42,952 nt of DNA, taken from positions 1-42,952 of the forward strand of contig CAVQBL010000004.1 of NCBI GenBank assembly GCA_963710715.1, given 5' to 3'. A program made the translations under genes and the position numbers. The stretch comes from CAVQBL01 sp963710715 (GTDB lineage Bacteria > Pseudomonadota > Gammaproteobacteria > DSM-16500). Positions 37,400 through 42,952 of this stretch are shown here, one piece after another; position 1 is the first letter of the stretch; every line of letters starts with the position of its first letter. Below the pieces are notes generated by a model. That model searched no databases. It had not been told where the DNA came from and worked only from the letters and a program-made list of their open reading frames with translations.

Positions 37400-37780
37400 A
37401 TGAATCGAATTAATGTATCATTTTATGATGAAACATACGAAAAGCTTGAAGAACGAAGGAAAGTCAACGAGGGTAAATCTATTGCTCACTGTATAAGAGA
37501 GCTTGTGGATTTAGGTTTTAAAGTTGAAGAAAGTGCGAAAAAAAACACTGAAGATCATGGTAAAAATGATGTCGTGACTATGCTTACAGATTTAAAAAAA
37601 CAAATGAAAAATAATCTTTCCTGGCTGTTAGAAACACGGCTTTTAGTAAGGTATATAGTAGAGAATTTTCCTGAAAGTGAGAAAGCAGAAAATGTTGAAA
37701 TTTTAAAAAAATACAAGGAAAAGGCGGTTACGCATGTAGAAAAGATGTTGCTTGAAGAAGAAACACGTGTGCCACTATAG
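37400..37780 (+). CDS. Ribbon-helix-helix-like accessory protein next to oriT
   Basis: ATG 37400 follows GGAGG by 5 nt, and the upstream in-frame TTG is rejected. The product is 126 aa. Its N-terminal 45 residues (RINVSFYDETYEKLEERRKV, then SIAHCIRELVDLGF) form a beta strand plus two helices, the ribbon-helix-helix pattern of TraY/TraM/Arc-type proteins. The rest is helical and charged, possibly for oligomerisation. It lies between the relaxase region and the candidate oriT, so a relaxosome DNA-binding role like TraM or TraY is likely. The stop codon falls inside a terminator hairpin. Confidence 0.75.
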   Translation: MNRINVSFYDETYEKLEERRKVNEGKSIAHCIRELVDLGFKVEESAKKNTEDHGKNDVVTMLTDLKKQMKNNLSWLLETRLLVRYIVENFPESEKAENVEILKKYKEKAVTHVEKMLLEEETRVPL

Positions 37781-37796
37781 CACGGCACACGTTTTT
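37765..37796 (+). terminator. Rho-independent terminator after the accessory gene
   Basis: ACGTGTGCC (37765-37773) pairs perfectly with GGCACACGT (37784-37792), 10-nt loop, followed by TTTTC. It covers the stop codon of the preceding gene and would end the tra operon. Confidence 0.75.
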
Positions 37797-37799
37797 CGA

Positions 37800-38060
37800 G
37801 CGCCAACTAGGGCACATGAAAATAACTTTTGTGCCACTTTTTCTTGATTGTGGCCCAAAATATGGGGTAAAAAAGCGGTTTTTTAGAGCAAAATTGGCGT
37901 GGCACATTATTGTGCCTCTCTGTGCCACCAAAGGCACGCCCAATTACTCACACTATTAAATTTTCTGCATATTTAATTTTAACGGTAACTAAATGATTAT
38001 ACGAAATTTAATTTTATGCAACCACAGTTGCGACTGGTGTGGTGACTCTAAACATAGTAT
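37800..38060 (+). other. Candidate oriT with F-like nic site
   Basis: Between two accessory genes lies a structured gap. About eight GTGCC/GGCAC elements in both directions occur from 37769 to 37938, including GGCACA/TGTGCC (37899-37914) and GTGCC/GGCAC hairpins. Two copies of ATTTAATTTTA follow (37971 and 38006). Then comes ACCACAGTTGCGACTGGTGT and GGTGACTC. The string TTGCG, a short gap, then GGTGTGGTG matches the F-plasmid nic region, where TraI cuts between GGTGT and GGTG; here that is 38040/38041. The inverted pair ACCACA/TGTGGT (38021-38043) frames the nic. The repeats would bind the accessory proteins. Transfer would then lead rightwards. Confidence 0.65.
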
Positions 38061-38134
38061 GAGAATAATCGGTCAAATTAAAGTTCACGGGACTAGTTAA
38101 TTATGGATAAATTAATATTTTATTTTTAAGTATT

Positions 38135-38154
38135 TTGCCTAATTTTTTAGGCAA
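38135..38154. promoter_or_regulatory. Perfect 8-bp hairpin in the leading region
   Basis: TTGCCTAA (38135-38142) and TTAGGCAA (38147-38154) with a 4-nt loop lie about 95 nt after the nic and 70 nt before the next gene. It may be a terminator for leftward transcription. It may also be a folded single-stranded element of the kind that drives early leading-strand transcription in F (Frpo-like). The sequence alone cannot tell. Confidence 0.4.
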
Positions 38155-38223
38155 TTACTTTCTTGGTATTTATAAAAAAACTCTGTCATTATTTTGAAAA
38201 TATTTTTTATTGGAGATAATACA

Positions 38224-38439
38224 ATGGCACTACTTAAGCCGAAGCATAAATCAGAACGAACACAGGTTAGAATTAATATAGATTCAGAAGTAGCGAAAGA
38301 AGTAGGGCGGTATTGTGATTATGCGGGATTTAAAAAAGAAGATGAATTTTTTGAAGAAGCTGCTTTGCACATTCTTTCTAAAGATAAGCATTTTAAAGAG
38401 TGGAAAGAAAAAGCAAAACAGCCAACAGAAATTGGCTAA
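38224..38439 (+). CDS. Small ribbon-helix-helix-like protein
   Basis: ATG 38224 has GGAGAT upstream. An earlier in-frame ATG at 38194 would add ten hydrophobic residues without a ribosome site. The product is 71 aa: a basic N-terminus, then TQVRINIDSEVAKEVGRYCD and a second helix (KKEDEFFEEAALHILSK), the strand-helix-helix layout of MobC/TraY/Arc-like DNA-binding proteins. It is the first gene after the nic and is probably an oriT accessory or leading-region regulator. An antitoxin is an alternative, but no toxin gene is adjacent. Confidence 0.6.
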   Translation: MALLKPKHKSERTQVRINIDSEVAKEVGRYCDYAGFKKEDEFFEEAALHILSKDKHFKEWKEKAKQPTEIG

Positions 38440-38482
38440 ATTTCACGAGCATGTAATATGCTAGGCTATGGGTTGTAAATGT

Positions 38483-38806
38483 ATGCAAAAATTATTATTT
38501 CTAATGCTTATAAAATTAATTTCTGAACTACTGGGGTTTGCTGCACTTATTGCAATTGTTCTAAAATTTTTAAGAATTAATCCAATAACTAATTGGTCAT
38601 GGTTACATGTACTCATAGTTTTTATAATTTCAGACATCTTTTATGGATGGGCTAGCCATATATACAAACGTACCAAGCGTATAGAGAGGTTAAAAACTCA
38701 GTACGAGAGGGGAAAGGCTATCTCTACGATTGATATTATTGAAACTTTTGGCAAATGCAATCCTGAAATGATTGAAAAATGTATTAATGGGAAATTGTTT
38801 AAATAG
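38483..38806 (+). CDS. Small membrane protein, unknown
   Basis: ATG 38483 gives 107 aa (ATG 38468 would give 112). Neither has a clear ribosome site. Two hydrophobic segments (about residues 2-28 and 40-58) are followed by a basic, helical cytoplasmic tail (YKRTKRIERLKTQYERG) and a small Cys-containing end. I do not recognise the family. The leading-region position suggests a role in early establishment or surface exclusion, but this is speculation. Confidence 0.5.
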   Translation: MQKLLFLMLIKLISELLGFAALIAIVLKFLRINPITNWSWLHVLIVFIISDIFYGWASHIYKRTKRIERLKTQYERGKAISTIDIIETFGKCNPEMIEKCINGKLFK

Positions 38807-38814
38807 TAATAAAA

Positions 38815-38967
38815 TTAATTGTGTAGTTGCTGTTTCTCCAGGCTGGATTGAAAGGGATCGATAGTATCAAACGCATCCCATGCCTCATCACCCAAATGTA
38901 ATGTGTAAAAAACATTTTCCAGTCCACTTATAAATTTTCTGACATTTTTCGCTGATATCATTTTCAT
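38815..38967 (-). CDS. 50-aa small protein
   Basis: The ORF runs from ATG 38967 (followed by a second ATG two codons on) to TAA at 38815, with a perfect ribosome site (GGAG, 8 nt spacing). It codes for 50 residues beginning MKMISAKNVRKFISGLENVF and containing GDEAWDAFDTIDPFQSS. It is acidic in the middle with no Cys and no membrane segment. It follows radC in the same direction, with a hairpin at 38991-39018 between them. The function is unknown. The good ribosome site makes a real gene likely. Confidence 0.55.
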   Translation of the reverse strand: MKMISAKNVRKFISGLENVFYTLHLGDEAWDAFDTIDPFQSSLEKQQLHN

Positions 38968-38990
38968 TTTTTATGCTCCATTAAAGTAAC

Positions 38991-39018
38991 TGGCTAGGCA
39001 GTACTGTCTACCTAGCCA
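38991..39018 (-). terminator. Hairpin between radC-like gene and the 50-aa ORF
   Basis: TGGCTAGG (38991-38998) pairs with CCTAGCCA (39011-39018), and a palindromic CAGTACTG lies inside the loop. There is no good T-run, so it may be a weak terminator or an operator sharing the AGTACT core of the regulatory sites further right. Confidence 0.4.
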
Positions 39019-39030
39019 AGTAAGGCTGAT

Positions 39031-39499
39031 TTATAGTAACCCATGCTCCGCGAAAGAGTAGGTTTCTTGAGGTGACACGACGATGTGATCAACCAATTGC
39101 ACGTCAATAATGTCTAGAATTTTTTTTATACTTTGAGTCATTTCTTTATCTGAGCAACTGGGTTCACAGTGTTGTGATGGGTGGTTATGAGTAATGATTA
39201 ATTTAGCAGCGTTATGTTGTAACGTTTTTTTGATTATCTTACGTGGGTAAACAGTAGCCATCGTTGATGGTTCCAAAAAAAAGTTTTTCGAAAGCAATTA
39301 ATTGATAATTATTAGTAAGGAATAAGACAGCAAAAACCTCTTCTTGTTCTTGTGCTAATTGCAATCGGGCATATGCGCAAACATCTCGTGAACCATTCAG
39401 GGTTGTTTCTACTTGGTATCGGAGGCGTGTTTCTAAGCAATGCAGGGCGTTTGAAATTAAAACATCAACATCTGTTGGAACATAAGTTAACTCGTTCAT
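39031..39499 (-). pseudogene. RadC-like JAB-domain protein with one frameshift
   Basis: The start at 39499 has AAGGAG upstream. The first frame (86 aa) holds the N-terminal RadC domain to FEKLFFGTIND and then stops. The second frame continues ATVYPRKIIKKTLQHNAAKLI and contains the JAMM signature HNHPS....CSD with His, His and Asp in place. A one-base insertion (GAT-G-GCT, near 39262) is enough to explain the break, and a repaired protein would be about 155 aa, a normal plasmid-type short RadC. RadC-like JAB proteins are common on mobile elements. Their role in DNA processing is unsettled. It is divergent from the ardC-like gene and shares regulatory sequence with it. Confidence 0.8.
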
Positions 39500-39506
39500 T
39501 TTTTAC

Positions 39507-39534
39507 ACTCCTTAAGTTTTTCACTTCTTTAAGT
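39507..39534 (-). promoter_or_regulatory. 28-nt leader box of radC-like gene (copy 1)
   Basis: The complement of 39507-39534 includes the ribosome site of the radC-like gene. It matches 27 of 28 positions of 39658-39685 in the leader of the divergent ardC-like gene. In both leaders a short hairpin lies immediately upstream (here GTTCTC/GAGAAC, 39533-39550). Confidence 0.75.
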
Positions 39535-39558
39535 TCTCGTTATTGAGAACAAGTACAG

Positions 39559-39585
39559 TTTATAACTTTTAATTAATAATGTCAA
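39559..39585 (-). promoter_or_regulatory. Leftward promoter for the radC-like gene
   Basis: On the minus strand, TTGACA (complement of 39580-39585) is followed after 15 nt by TATAAA (complement of 39559-39564). The -35 box lies within the left arm of the 40-bp dyad. Confidence 0.65.
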
Positions 39586-39616
39586 CTAAAAAGTACGTAC
39601 TAAATAGTTGACATTA
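39577..39616. promoter_or_regulatory. 40-bp dyad operator between divergent genes
   Basis: TAATGTCAACT (39577-39587) and AGTTGACATTA (39606-39616) are perfect 11-bp arms centred on the palindrome AGTACGTACT (39592-39601). The arms contain both -35 boxes, so a bound dimer or tetramer would repress both promoters. The core recurs as AGTATGTACT at 40579-40588. Confidence 0.75.
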
Positions 39617-39635
39617 AGTTATATTTATATATAAT
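39608..39635 (+). promoter_or_regulatory. Rightward promoter for the ardC-like gene
   Basis: TTGACA (39608-39613), 16 nt, then TATAAT (39630-39635) is a near-consensus sigma-70 promoter. The start should fall near 39642, about 50 nt before the ATG. Confidence 0.8.
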
Positions 39636-39657
39636 TGGAATTATCACCAATACGGTG

Positions 39658-39685
39658 ACTTAAAGAAGTGAAAAACTTAGGGAGT
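39658..39685 (+). promoter_or_regulatory. 28-nt leader box of ardC-like gene (copy 2)
   Basis: This is the inverted counterpart of 39507-39534, with one mismatch. It ends in the GGGAGT ribosome site. A hairpin TCACC/GGTGA (39643-39657) lies directly before it, in the same relative position as the different hairpin in the radC leader. Confidence 0.75.
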
Positions 39686-39692
39686 AAAAATC

Positions 39693-40553
39693 ATGAAAAC
39701 GTATCAAGACTTTTGCCATTCAGTTACAAAAAAACTATTTGAAATTATTGATCAAAATGGCAGTCTGCTAAGTTGGCAAAAAAATTGGGATACTCAAAGC
39801 AGCTTGCAGTTACCAATCGGCTCTAATGGATTATACAGGGGCGCTAATCTCTTTGTGTTGCTTAATGCCCAATTGGATATTGGTTTTAATTCAAATCAAT
39901 GGCTCACTTTCAATCAAGTTAAGAAATTAGGCGGATGTGTTAAAAAAGGTGCAAAAAGTCAGGGTGTTTATTTTTGGAAAATTAGAGAAGTTCAACAAGA
40001 AAATAGGGGCGAAAAAGAAGTTAAAAAAGTGCCTATTTTTAAGTCATACAATGTATTTAATCTTGAACAAACCTCCCTTGATAAAACAGTGTTGCCGTCA
40101 CCGGATTTTAATATCAAATCGATAGATGAATTGGTTGGCACCTTGGGTGCGACCGTAACACATTTTGGCAACAGAGCTTATTACAATCATTTATCTGATA
40201 TTATTTATTTACCAAACCCTGATAGATTTAATTCAAGAGAAAATTATTACGCTACTTTACTACATGAACTCGTGCACTGGACAGCGGGACGCGAAAAGAG
40301 ATTGCCCCGAGAATGCTTCAAAGAATATCAGAATAATATAAAGGCACGTGCAGAAGAAGAGCTTGTTGCAGAGATAGGCTCTGCATTGCTCACGATTCAT
40401 TTTGGAGTACGAGGAGAGCTAGAGGGTCATGCGTCCTACGTTCAAAGTTGGAAGAAGTTATTAGGCGAAAAACAAATCATGAGTGCTACTCATAAAGCAG
40501 CGAGAGCCTTTGAGTGGATTATAGGGCAACATACTATTGATGAACCCGGGTAA
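39693..40553 (+). CDS. ardC: ArdC-like antirestriction protein
   Basis: This 286-aa protein has the ArdC N-terminal ssDNA-binding domain (about residues 1-125). Its blocks are WQKNWDTQSSLQLPIG, NGLYRGANLFVLL, WLTFNQVKKLGGCVKKGAKS and VPIFKSYNVFNLEQT. A zinc metallopeptidase-like domain follows, with HELVHW (near residue 191) and a downstream Glu in EEELVAEIGS. Such proteins protect incoming single-stranded plasmid DNA from host restriction and are typical of leading regions. It is driven by a near-consensus promoter, as expected for early expression. Its position downstream of the predicted nic fits first-entry DNA. Confidence 0.9.
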   Translation: MKTYQDFCHSVTKKLFEIIDQNGSLLSWQKNWDTQSSLQLPIGSNGLYRGANLFVLLNAQLDIGFNSNQWLTFNQVKKLGGCVKKGAKSQGVYFWKIREVQQENRGEKEVKKVPIFKSYNVFNLEQTSLDKTVLPSPDFNIKSIDELVGTLGATVTHFGNRAYYNHLSDIIYLPNPDRFNSRENYYATLLHELVHWTAGREKRLPRECFKEYQNNIKARAEEELVAEIGSALLTIHFGVRGELEGHASYVQSWKKLLGEKQIMSATHKAARAFEWIIGQHTIDEPG

Positions 40554-40570
40554 TCCGGGTCCATTGTTTT
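40544..40570 (+). terminator. Weak terminator at the end of ardC
   Basis: ACCCGG (40544-40549) pairs with CCGGGT (40555-40560) across the stop codon, followed by CCATTGTTTT. The GC-rich stem stands out in this AT-rich DNA. Confidence 0.45.
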
Positions 40571-40574
40571 ACTA

Positions 40575-40590
40575 AAAAGTATGTACTTTT
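40575..40590. promoter_or_regulatory. Second AGTAYGTACT operator
   Basis: AAAAGTATGTACTTTT is a palindrome. With the preceding bases, ACTAAAAAGTATGTACT matches the centre of the 39577-39616 dyad (ACTAAAAAGTACGTACT) at all but one base. A further TAGTACT lies at 40624-40630. It sits 60 bp before the next gene. Confidence 0.65.
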
Positions 40591-40649
40591 CGTTAATATT
40601 TTGTGCGTAGTCTGCTAATCTATTAGTACTTTAATTGGATTATGACATT

Positions 40650-41708
40650 ATGCTGCTTAAATTTAGAATTGAGACAAGAAAGATTAAACAACCCCGCATC
40701 GTCGTTTTGCGCTTATCAAACGAGAACGGCAAGCCCATAGAAAAATCGCTAGGCTCATTTAGTTCCAAGCGAGGATATGAACATATTGTGAAACAGCTTA
40801 GTAGCGAGGAGCTTTACGAATTTGAAAACTTTGTGAAGACCACTGAGTTTGCTAAAAAAATTTTTCACCGTAACGCGGATCAGCTTGATCGTTTTATCAT
40901 CAAAGCTGCACCGGCATTTAAAGATGCACTTTTTAAAATTTGGAAAAAAGCAAAAGAATATAATATTGATTTTGTTTCAGAATACGAAATGCTTCTGGCA
41001 ATCTTGAATAAAGCAAAGATTATTGAGCAACAATTATCAGTTCTAACTGATGGGGAGTTTCGATCACTTGCTGATCTTGATATTGATATAACGAATCTTC
41101 ACCCTCCAAAACCCAGTATTAAAGAAGATCAAAAATTGATTTTGTTAGCAATAGAATATGCAAAATCTCTCGATACATTGGCAAGCATGTTTAACACTGT
41201 TGCTGAAAAGAAATATCATAAATCGCCTAAATTTAAACCGCATCATTTCGAGTATTTTATTACTCAATTGGAACAAGAGAAGAAGCAACCGTTCCCAAAA
41301 TGGTATTACACAATAGCGATTGATGTTCTCGGTGATATGGGGGTTAATTTGGAAAATATTATTTCTCCCGCCCTGATTGCGGAACATTGGCTTCGACTCA
41401 ATAAAAATGATTCTTTTGGAAAAACGCTTGCTGCTTTTAATCAGCAATTTACATATCTAAAAAATGATTTGGTTTGCATGAATATTATCAAGGCATCCTT
41501 TATAAATGATGAAATAGCTAGAATGTCACAAAGTTCGCAAGGCAATGCTGCAAGTCCCTCGGTTGCAGCAAAGCACTGGTTAAAGCGGTATTTTGAAAAG
41601 CACCCAAAAGCGGATGAAGATGACATCATTAAATCATTCAATAATGAATTTCCTTTGATCGCGAATAATCAATTTTTTATAAGGTTAATTAAAAAATCGG
41701 GTGAATAG
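40650..41708 (+). CDS. Unknown 352-aa helical protein
   Basis: ATG 40650 is taken as the start (TTG 40635 is also in frame). GGAT 9 nt upstream is a weak ribosome site. The protein is mostly helical and soluble. An N-terminal beta-type block (KQPRIVVLRLSNENGKPIEKSLGSFSS) resembles a small DNA- or RNA-binding fold and is followed by many Lys/Glu helices. Two similar segments (SPALIAEHWLRLN with FGKTLAAFNQQF, and SPSVAAKHWLKRYFEKH with IIKSFNNEF) look like an internal repeat. I do not recognise the family. It is preceded by the same operator core as ardC/radC, so it is probably part of the same regulated leading-region set. Confidence 0.7.
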   Translation: MLLKFRIETRKIKQPRIVVLRLSNENGKPIEKSLGSFSSKRGYEHIVKQLSSEELYEFENFVKTTEFAKKIFHRNADQLDRFIIKAAPAFKDALFKIWKKAKEYNIDFVSEYEMLLAILNKAKIIEQQLSVLTDGEFRSLADLDIDITNLHPPKPSIKEDQKLILLAIEYAKSLDTLASMFNTVAEKKYHKSPKFKPHHFEYFITQLEQEKKQPFPKWYYTIAIDVLGDMGVNLENIISPALIAEHWLRLNKNDSFGKTLAAFNQQFTYLKNDLVCMNIIKASFINDEIARMSQSSQGNAASPSVAAKHWLKRYFEKHPKADEDDIIKSFNNEFPLIANNQFFIRLIKKSGE

Positions 41709-41927
41709 CGTATTATTTTTACAGTGAACTAGCGATAGCATCGTCACTAAAAAAATAGCTATATTAAATCGTTAACAATAAATTATTTTGTATATTTTCT
41801 TATCTGCTTGCTTATTTGAAACATCTCTTTATTATTAGTAAGTTGACATAGCGTAGTGTCTATTGAAACATACGCTATCTGGAGACGCGTTGCATTTAAA
41901 ATAATTTTTATTTAGTGAGTACCATTT
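41709..41927. other. AT-rich gap with an inverted repeat
   Basis: This gap holds an 8-bp inverted repeat ATAGCGTA/TACGCTAT (41848-41855 and 41871-41878) next to TTGACA (41843-41848), which lacks a good -10 at normal spacing. An imperfect AGTGA/TCACT hairpin lies near 41722-41748. I see no gene. Confidence 0.4.
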
Positions 41928-42347
41928 ATTATATCTAACTCTCTTGTACCAGAATTAAGTGTTTCTAACTTTGAAAAAAGCTTGGCGTTTTACGTCGATA
42001 TACTTAAGTTTTCAATTTCCTATCAGAGAAAAGATGAAGGCTTTGCCTTCTTAACACTAGGTGAAGCCCAGATAATGATCGATGAGATCGGCAAAGGCAG
42101 AGCATGGAAAACCGGAGAATTAAATTATCCGCTTGGTAGAGGCGTTAATTTACAAATAAAAGTTAAATCCATAGATATTTTGTTGAATAGCCTAAAAAAA
42201 CAGAATATTGAACTATTCATGGAAACAGAAGAAAAATGGTATGCAAAAGATAAGTGCGAAATAGGGCATAGGCAATTTTTAGTAATGGATCCTGATGGAT
42301 ATTTACTTAGATTTACTGAGGAATTATGGTCTAGACCTCTAAAATAG
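41928..42347 (+). CDS. VOC-family (glyoxalase/bleomycin-resistance-like) protein
   Basis: The homologous frame reads SLVPELSVSNFEKSLAFYVDIL at its start, the normal first strand and helix of VOC proteins. Later blocks are FLTLGEAQIMIDE, GVNLQIKVKSIDILL and QFLVMDPDGYLLRF with the usual metal-site Glu (TEELW). The natural start would be at about 41928-41931, where the codons are ATT ATA. No ATG, GTG or TTG is available there, and the first TTG (41982) would delete the first strand. So the start is either ATT, or ATA mutated from ATG. Length from 41928 is 139 aa, normal for the family. The function is probably binding or modifying a small toxic compound. Confidence 0.7.
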   Translation: MISNSLVPELSVSNFEKSLAFYVDILKFSISYQRKDEGFAFLTLGEAQIMIDEIGKGRAWKTGELNYPLGRGVNLQIKVKSIDILLNSLKKQNIELFMETEEKWYAKDKCEIGHRQFLVMDPDGYLLRFTEELWSRPLK

Positions 42348-42392
42348 GATCTCCAAATTCATTAACAACGAATAATTAAAATAAGCGCGGAT

Positions 42393-42425
42393 TGTTTACC
42401 ATGAGAAGGTCTCATGGTAAACAGC
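42393..42425 (+). terminator. Strong 14-bp hairpin
   Basis: TGTTTACCATGAGA (42393-42406) pairs perfectly with TCTCATGGTAAACA (42410-42423), with a 3-nt loop. It lies 45 nt after the VOC gene and is followed by GCTTTATG. It is probably a terminator for that gene, although the T-run is short. Confidence 0.6.
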
Positions 42426-42551
42426 TTTATGTTAAGTTAGTGCCATTGATTTATGGGATGTAGTTTAATTTATATGGAGCAGCATTTATATTTGACGTTA
42501 TAGAAATTTTAGTTTGAATCAATTAAGAATATGATAATGTGAGGAATGAAC

Positions 42552-42952
42552 GTGAAAACCATTTTATGCTATGGTGATTCGAATTTGCGAGGATTTATCC
42601 CTGGAACATTCGATGAAAAAACAGGACTATCAGCGCGTTATATTAAAAGTAAAAGATGGACAGGTATACTGCAAAATAAACTCGGCGAAAAATATAATGT
42701 AGTTGAGGAAGGAATCAATGGACGAACTACTACGCTAGATGAAATTATTCCTGGCAGACCATATCGAAATGGCCTGGCGCTTTTACCAGTATGTCTTGAA
42801 TCACATTATCCAATTGATTTTGTTATTTTTATGCTAGGAACCAATGACACCAAAATACAATTTAATCGGATAGAAGAAGAAATTACCGAAGGAATGAGAC
42901 AGTTGGTTAAGACAGTTAAAACAAGTAATAAAGGACCCTCTTTAACTACTCC
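42552..42952 (+). CDS. SGNH/GDSL-type hydrolase, 3' end cut by the window
   Basis: GTG 42552 is preferred because GAGGA lies about 6 nt upstream. An in-frame ATG at 42546 sits too close to that site. The frame stays open to the window end (133 residues). Block I is CYGDSNLRG with the nucleophile Ser. Block II is EEGINGRTT with the oxyanion Gly. Block III is FVIFMLGTNDTK with the Asn. The catalytic Asp and His would lie beyond the window. This set matches the arylesterase/SGNH family acting on esters or acetyl groups. No signal peptide is visible. Confidence 0.8.
   Translation, partial: MKTILCYGDSNLRGFIPGTFDEKTGLSARYIKSKRWTGILQNKLGEKYNVVEEGINGRTTTLDEIIPGRPYRNGLALLPVCLESHYPIDFVIFMLGTNDTKIQFNRIEEEITEGMRQLVKTVKTSNKGPSLTT

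Noticed and set aside
38224..38439. Antitoxin of a toxin-antitoxin pair
   Set aside because: The ribbon-helix-helix fold would fit, but the next gene is a two-helix membrane protein with no toxin features and a large gap. An oriT accessory role fits the context better.
41848..41878. 8-bp inverted repeat as insertion-sequence ends
   Set aside because: There is no transposase, no target duplication and only 15 bp between arms. It is more likely a regulatory dyad.
1..42952. tRNA, rRNA, integrase or insertion-sequence transposase genes
   Set aside because: None was seen when reading both strands, so I cannot support a chromosomal integration site or an IS in this window.

Overview
The window is about 43 kb of AT-rich DNA that reads as a large piece of a conjugative plasmid, or plasmid-derived element, from a gammaproteobacterium. 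It carries a RepA-type initiator with an iteron origin, a complete F-type (MPF-F) transfer operon in canonical order, a MobF relaxase-helicase, an F-like oriT candidate and a leading region with ArdC-type and RadC-type genes. The AT-rich codon use, the LuxR-type solo regulator and several coiled-coil or J-domain proteins that resemble secreted effectors suggest a Legionella/Coxiella-like (Legionellales) host. That assignment is inference, since no rRNA or housekeeping gene is present.

Layout. Positions 1-5433 hold four effector-like genes: a 5'-truncated coiled-coil gene, a J-domain gene broken by two frameshifts, and a two-gene minus-strand operon (2658-5433). Positions 5764-11649 form a metabolic and signalling cargo module: an EamA exporter, an unknown frameshifted protein, an isochorismatase-like hydrolase, a LuxR-type regulator, a frameshifted D-2-hydroxyacid dehydrogenase and an alpha/beta hydrolase. 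Near-identical 17-bp dyads lie upstream of the first and last genes. Positions 11650-13034 are the replication module: repA, paired DnaA boxes, three iterons and an AT-rich repeat region.

Positions 13035-37372 are the transfer operon: lipoprotein, traA, L, E, K, B, V, C, trbI, transglycosylase, traW, U, trbC, traN, F, H, G, D and I. It is tightly packed with many ATGA-type overlaps. TraC is split by at least one frameshift just after its Walker A motif. A Toprim primase-like C-terminus of TraI is degraded by many lesions directly after an intact 5.1-kb relaxase-helicase ORF. Positions 37388-38440 hold two ribbon-helix-helix-like accessory genes flanking the candidate oriT.

Positions 38440-41708 are the leading region: a small membrane protein, a 50-aa ORF, a frameshifted radC-like gene divergent from an ardC-like gene, and an unknown 352-aa gene. 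Here a 40-bp dyad operator, divergent promoters and a duplicated inverted leader box suggest a dedicated regulatory circuit. Positions 41709-42952 carry a VOC-family gene without a normal start codon and the beginning of an SGNH hydrolase.

Together the genes describe an element built to transfer from oriT rightwards (ardC and radC first, tra genes last). It carries effector-like and small-molecule cargo, and scattered frameshifts mean that either parts of it are decaying or the assembly contains indel errors.
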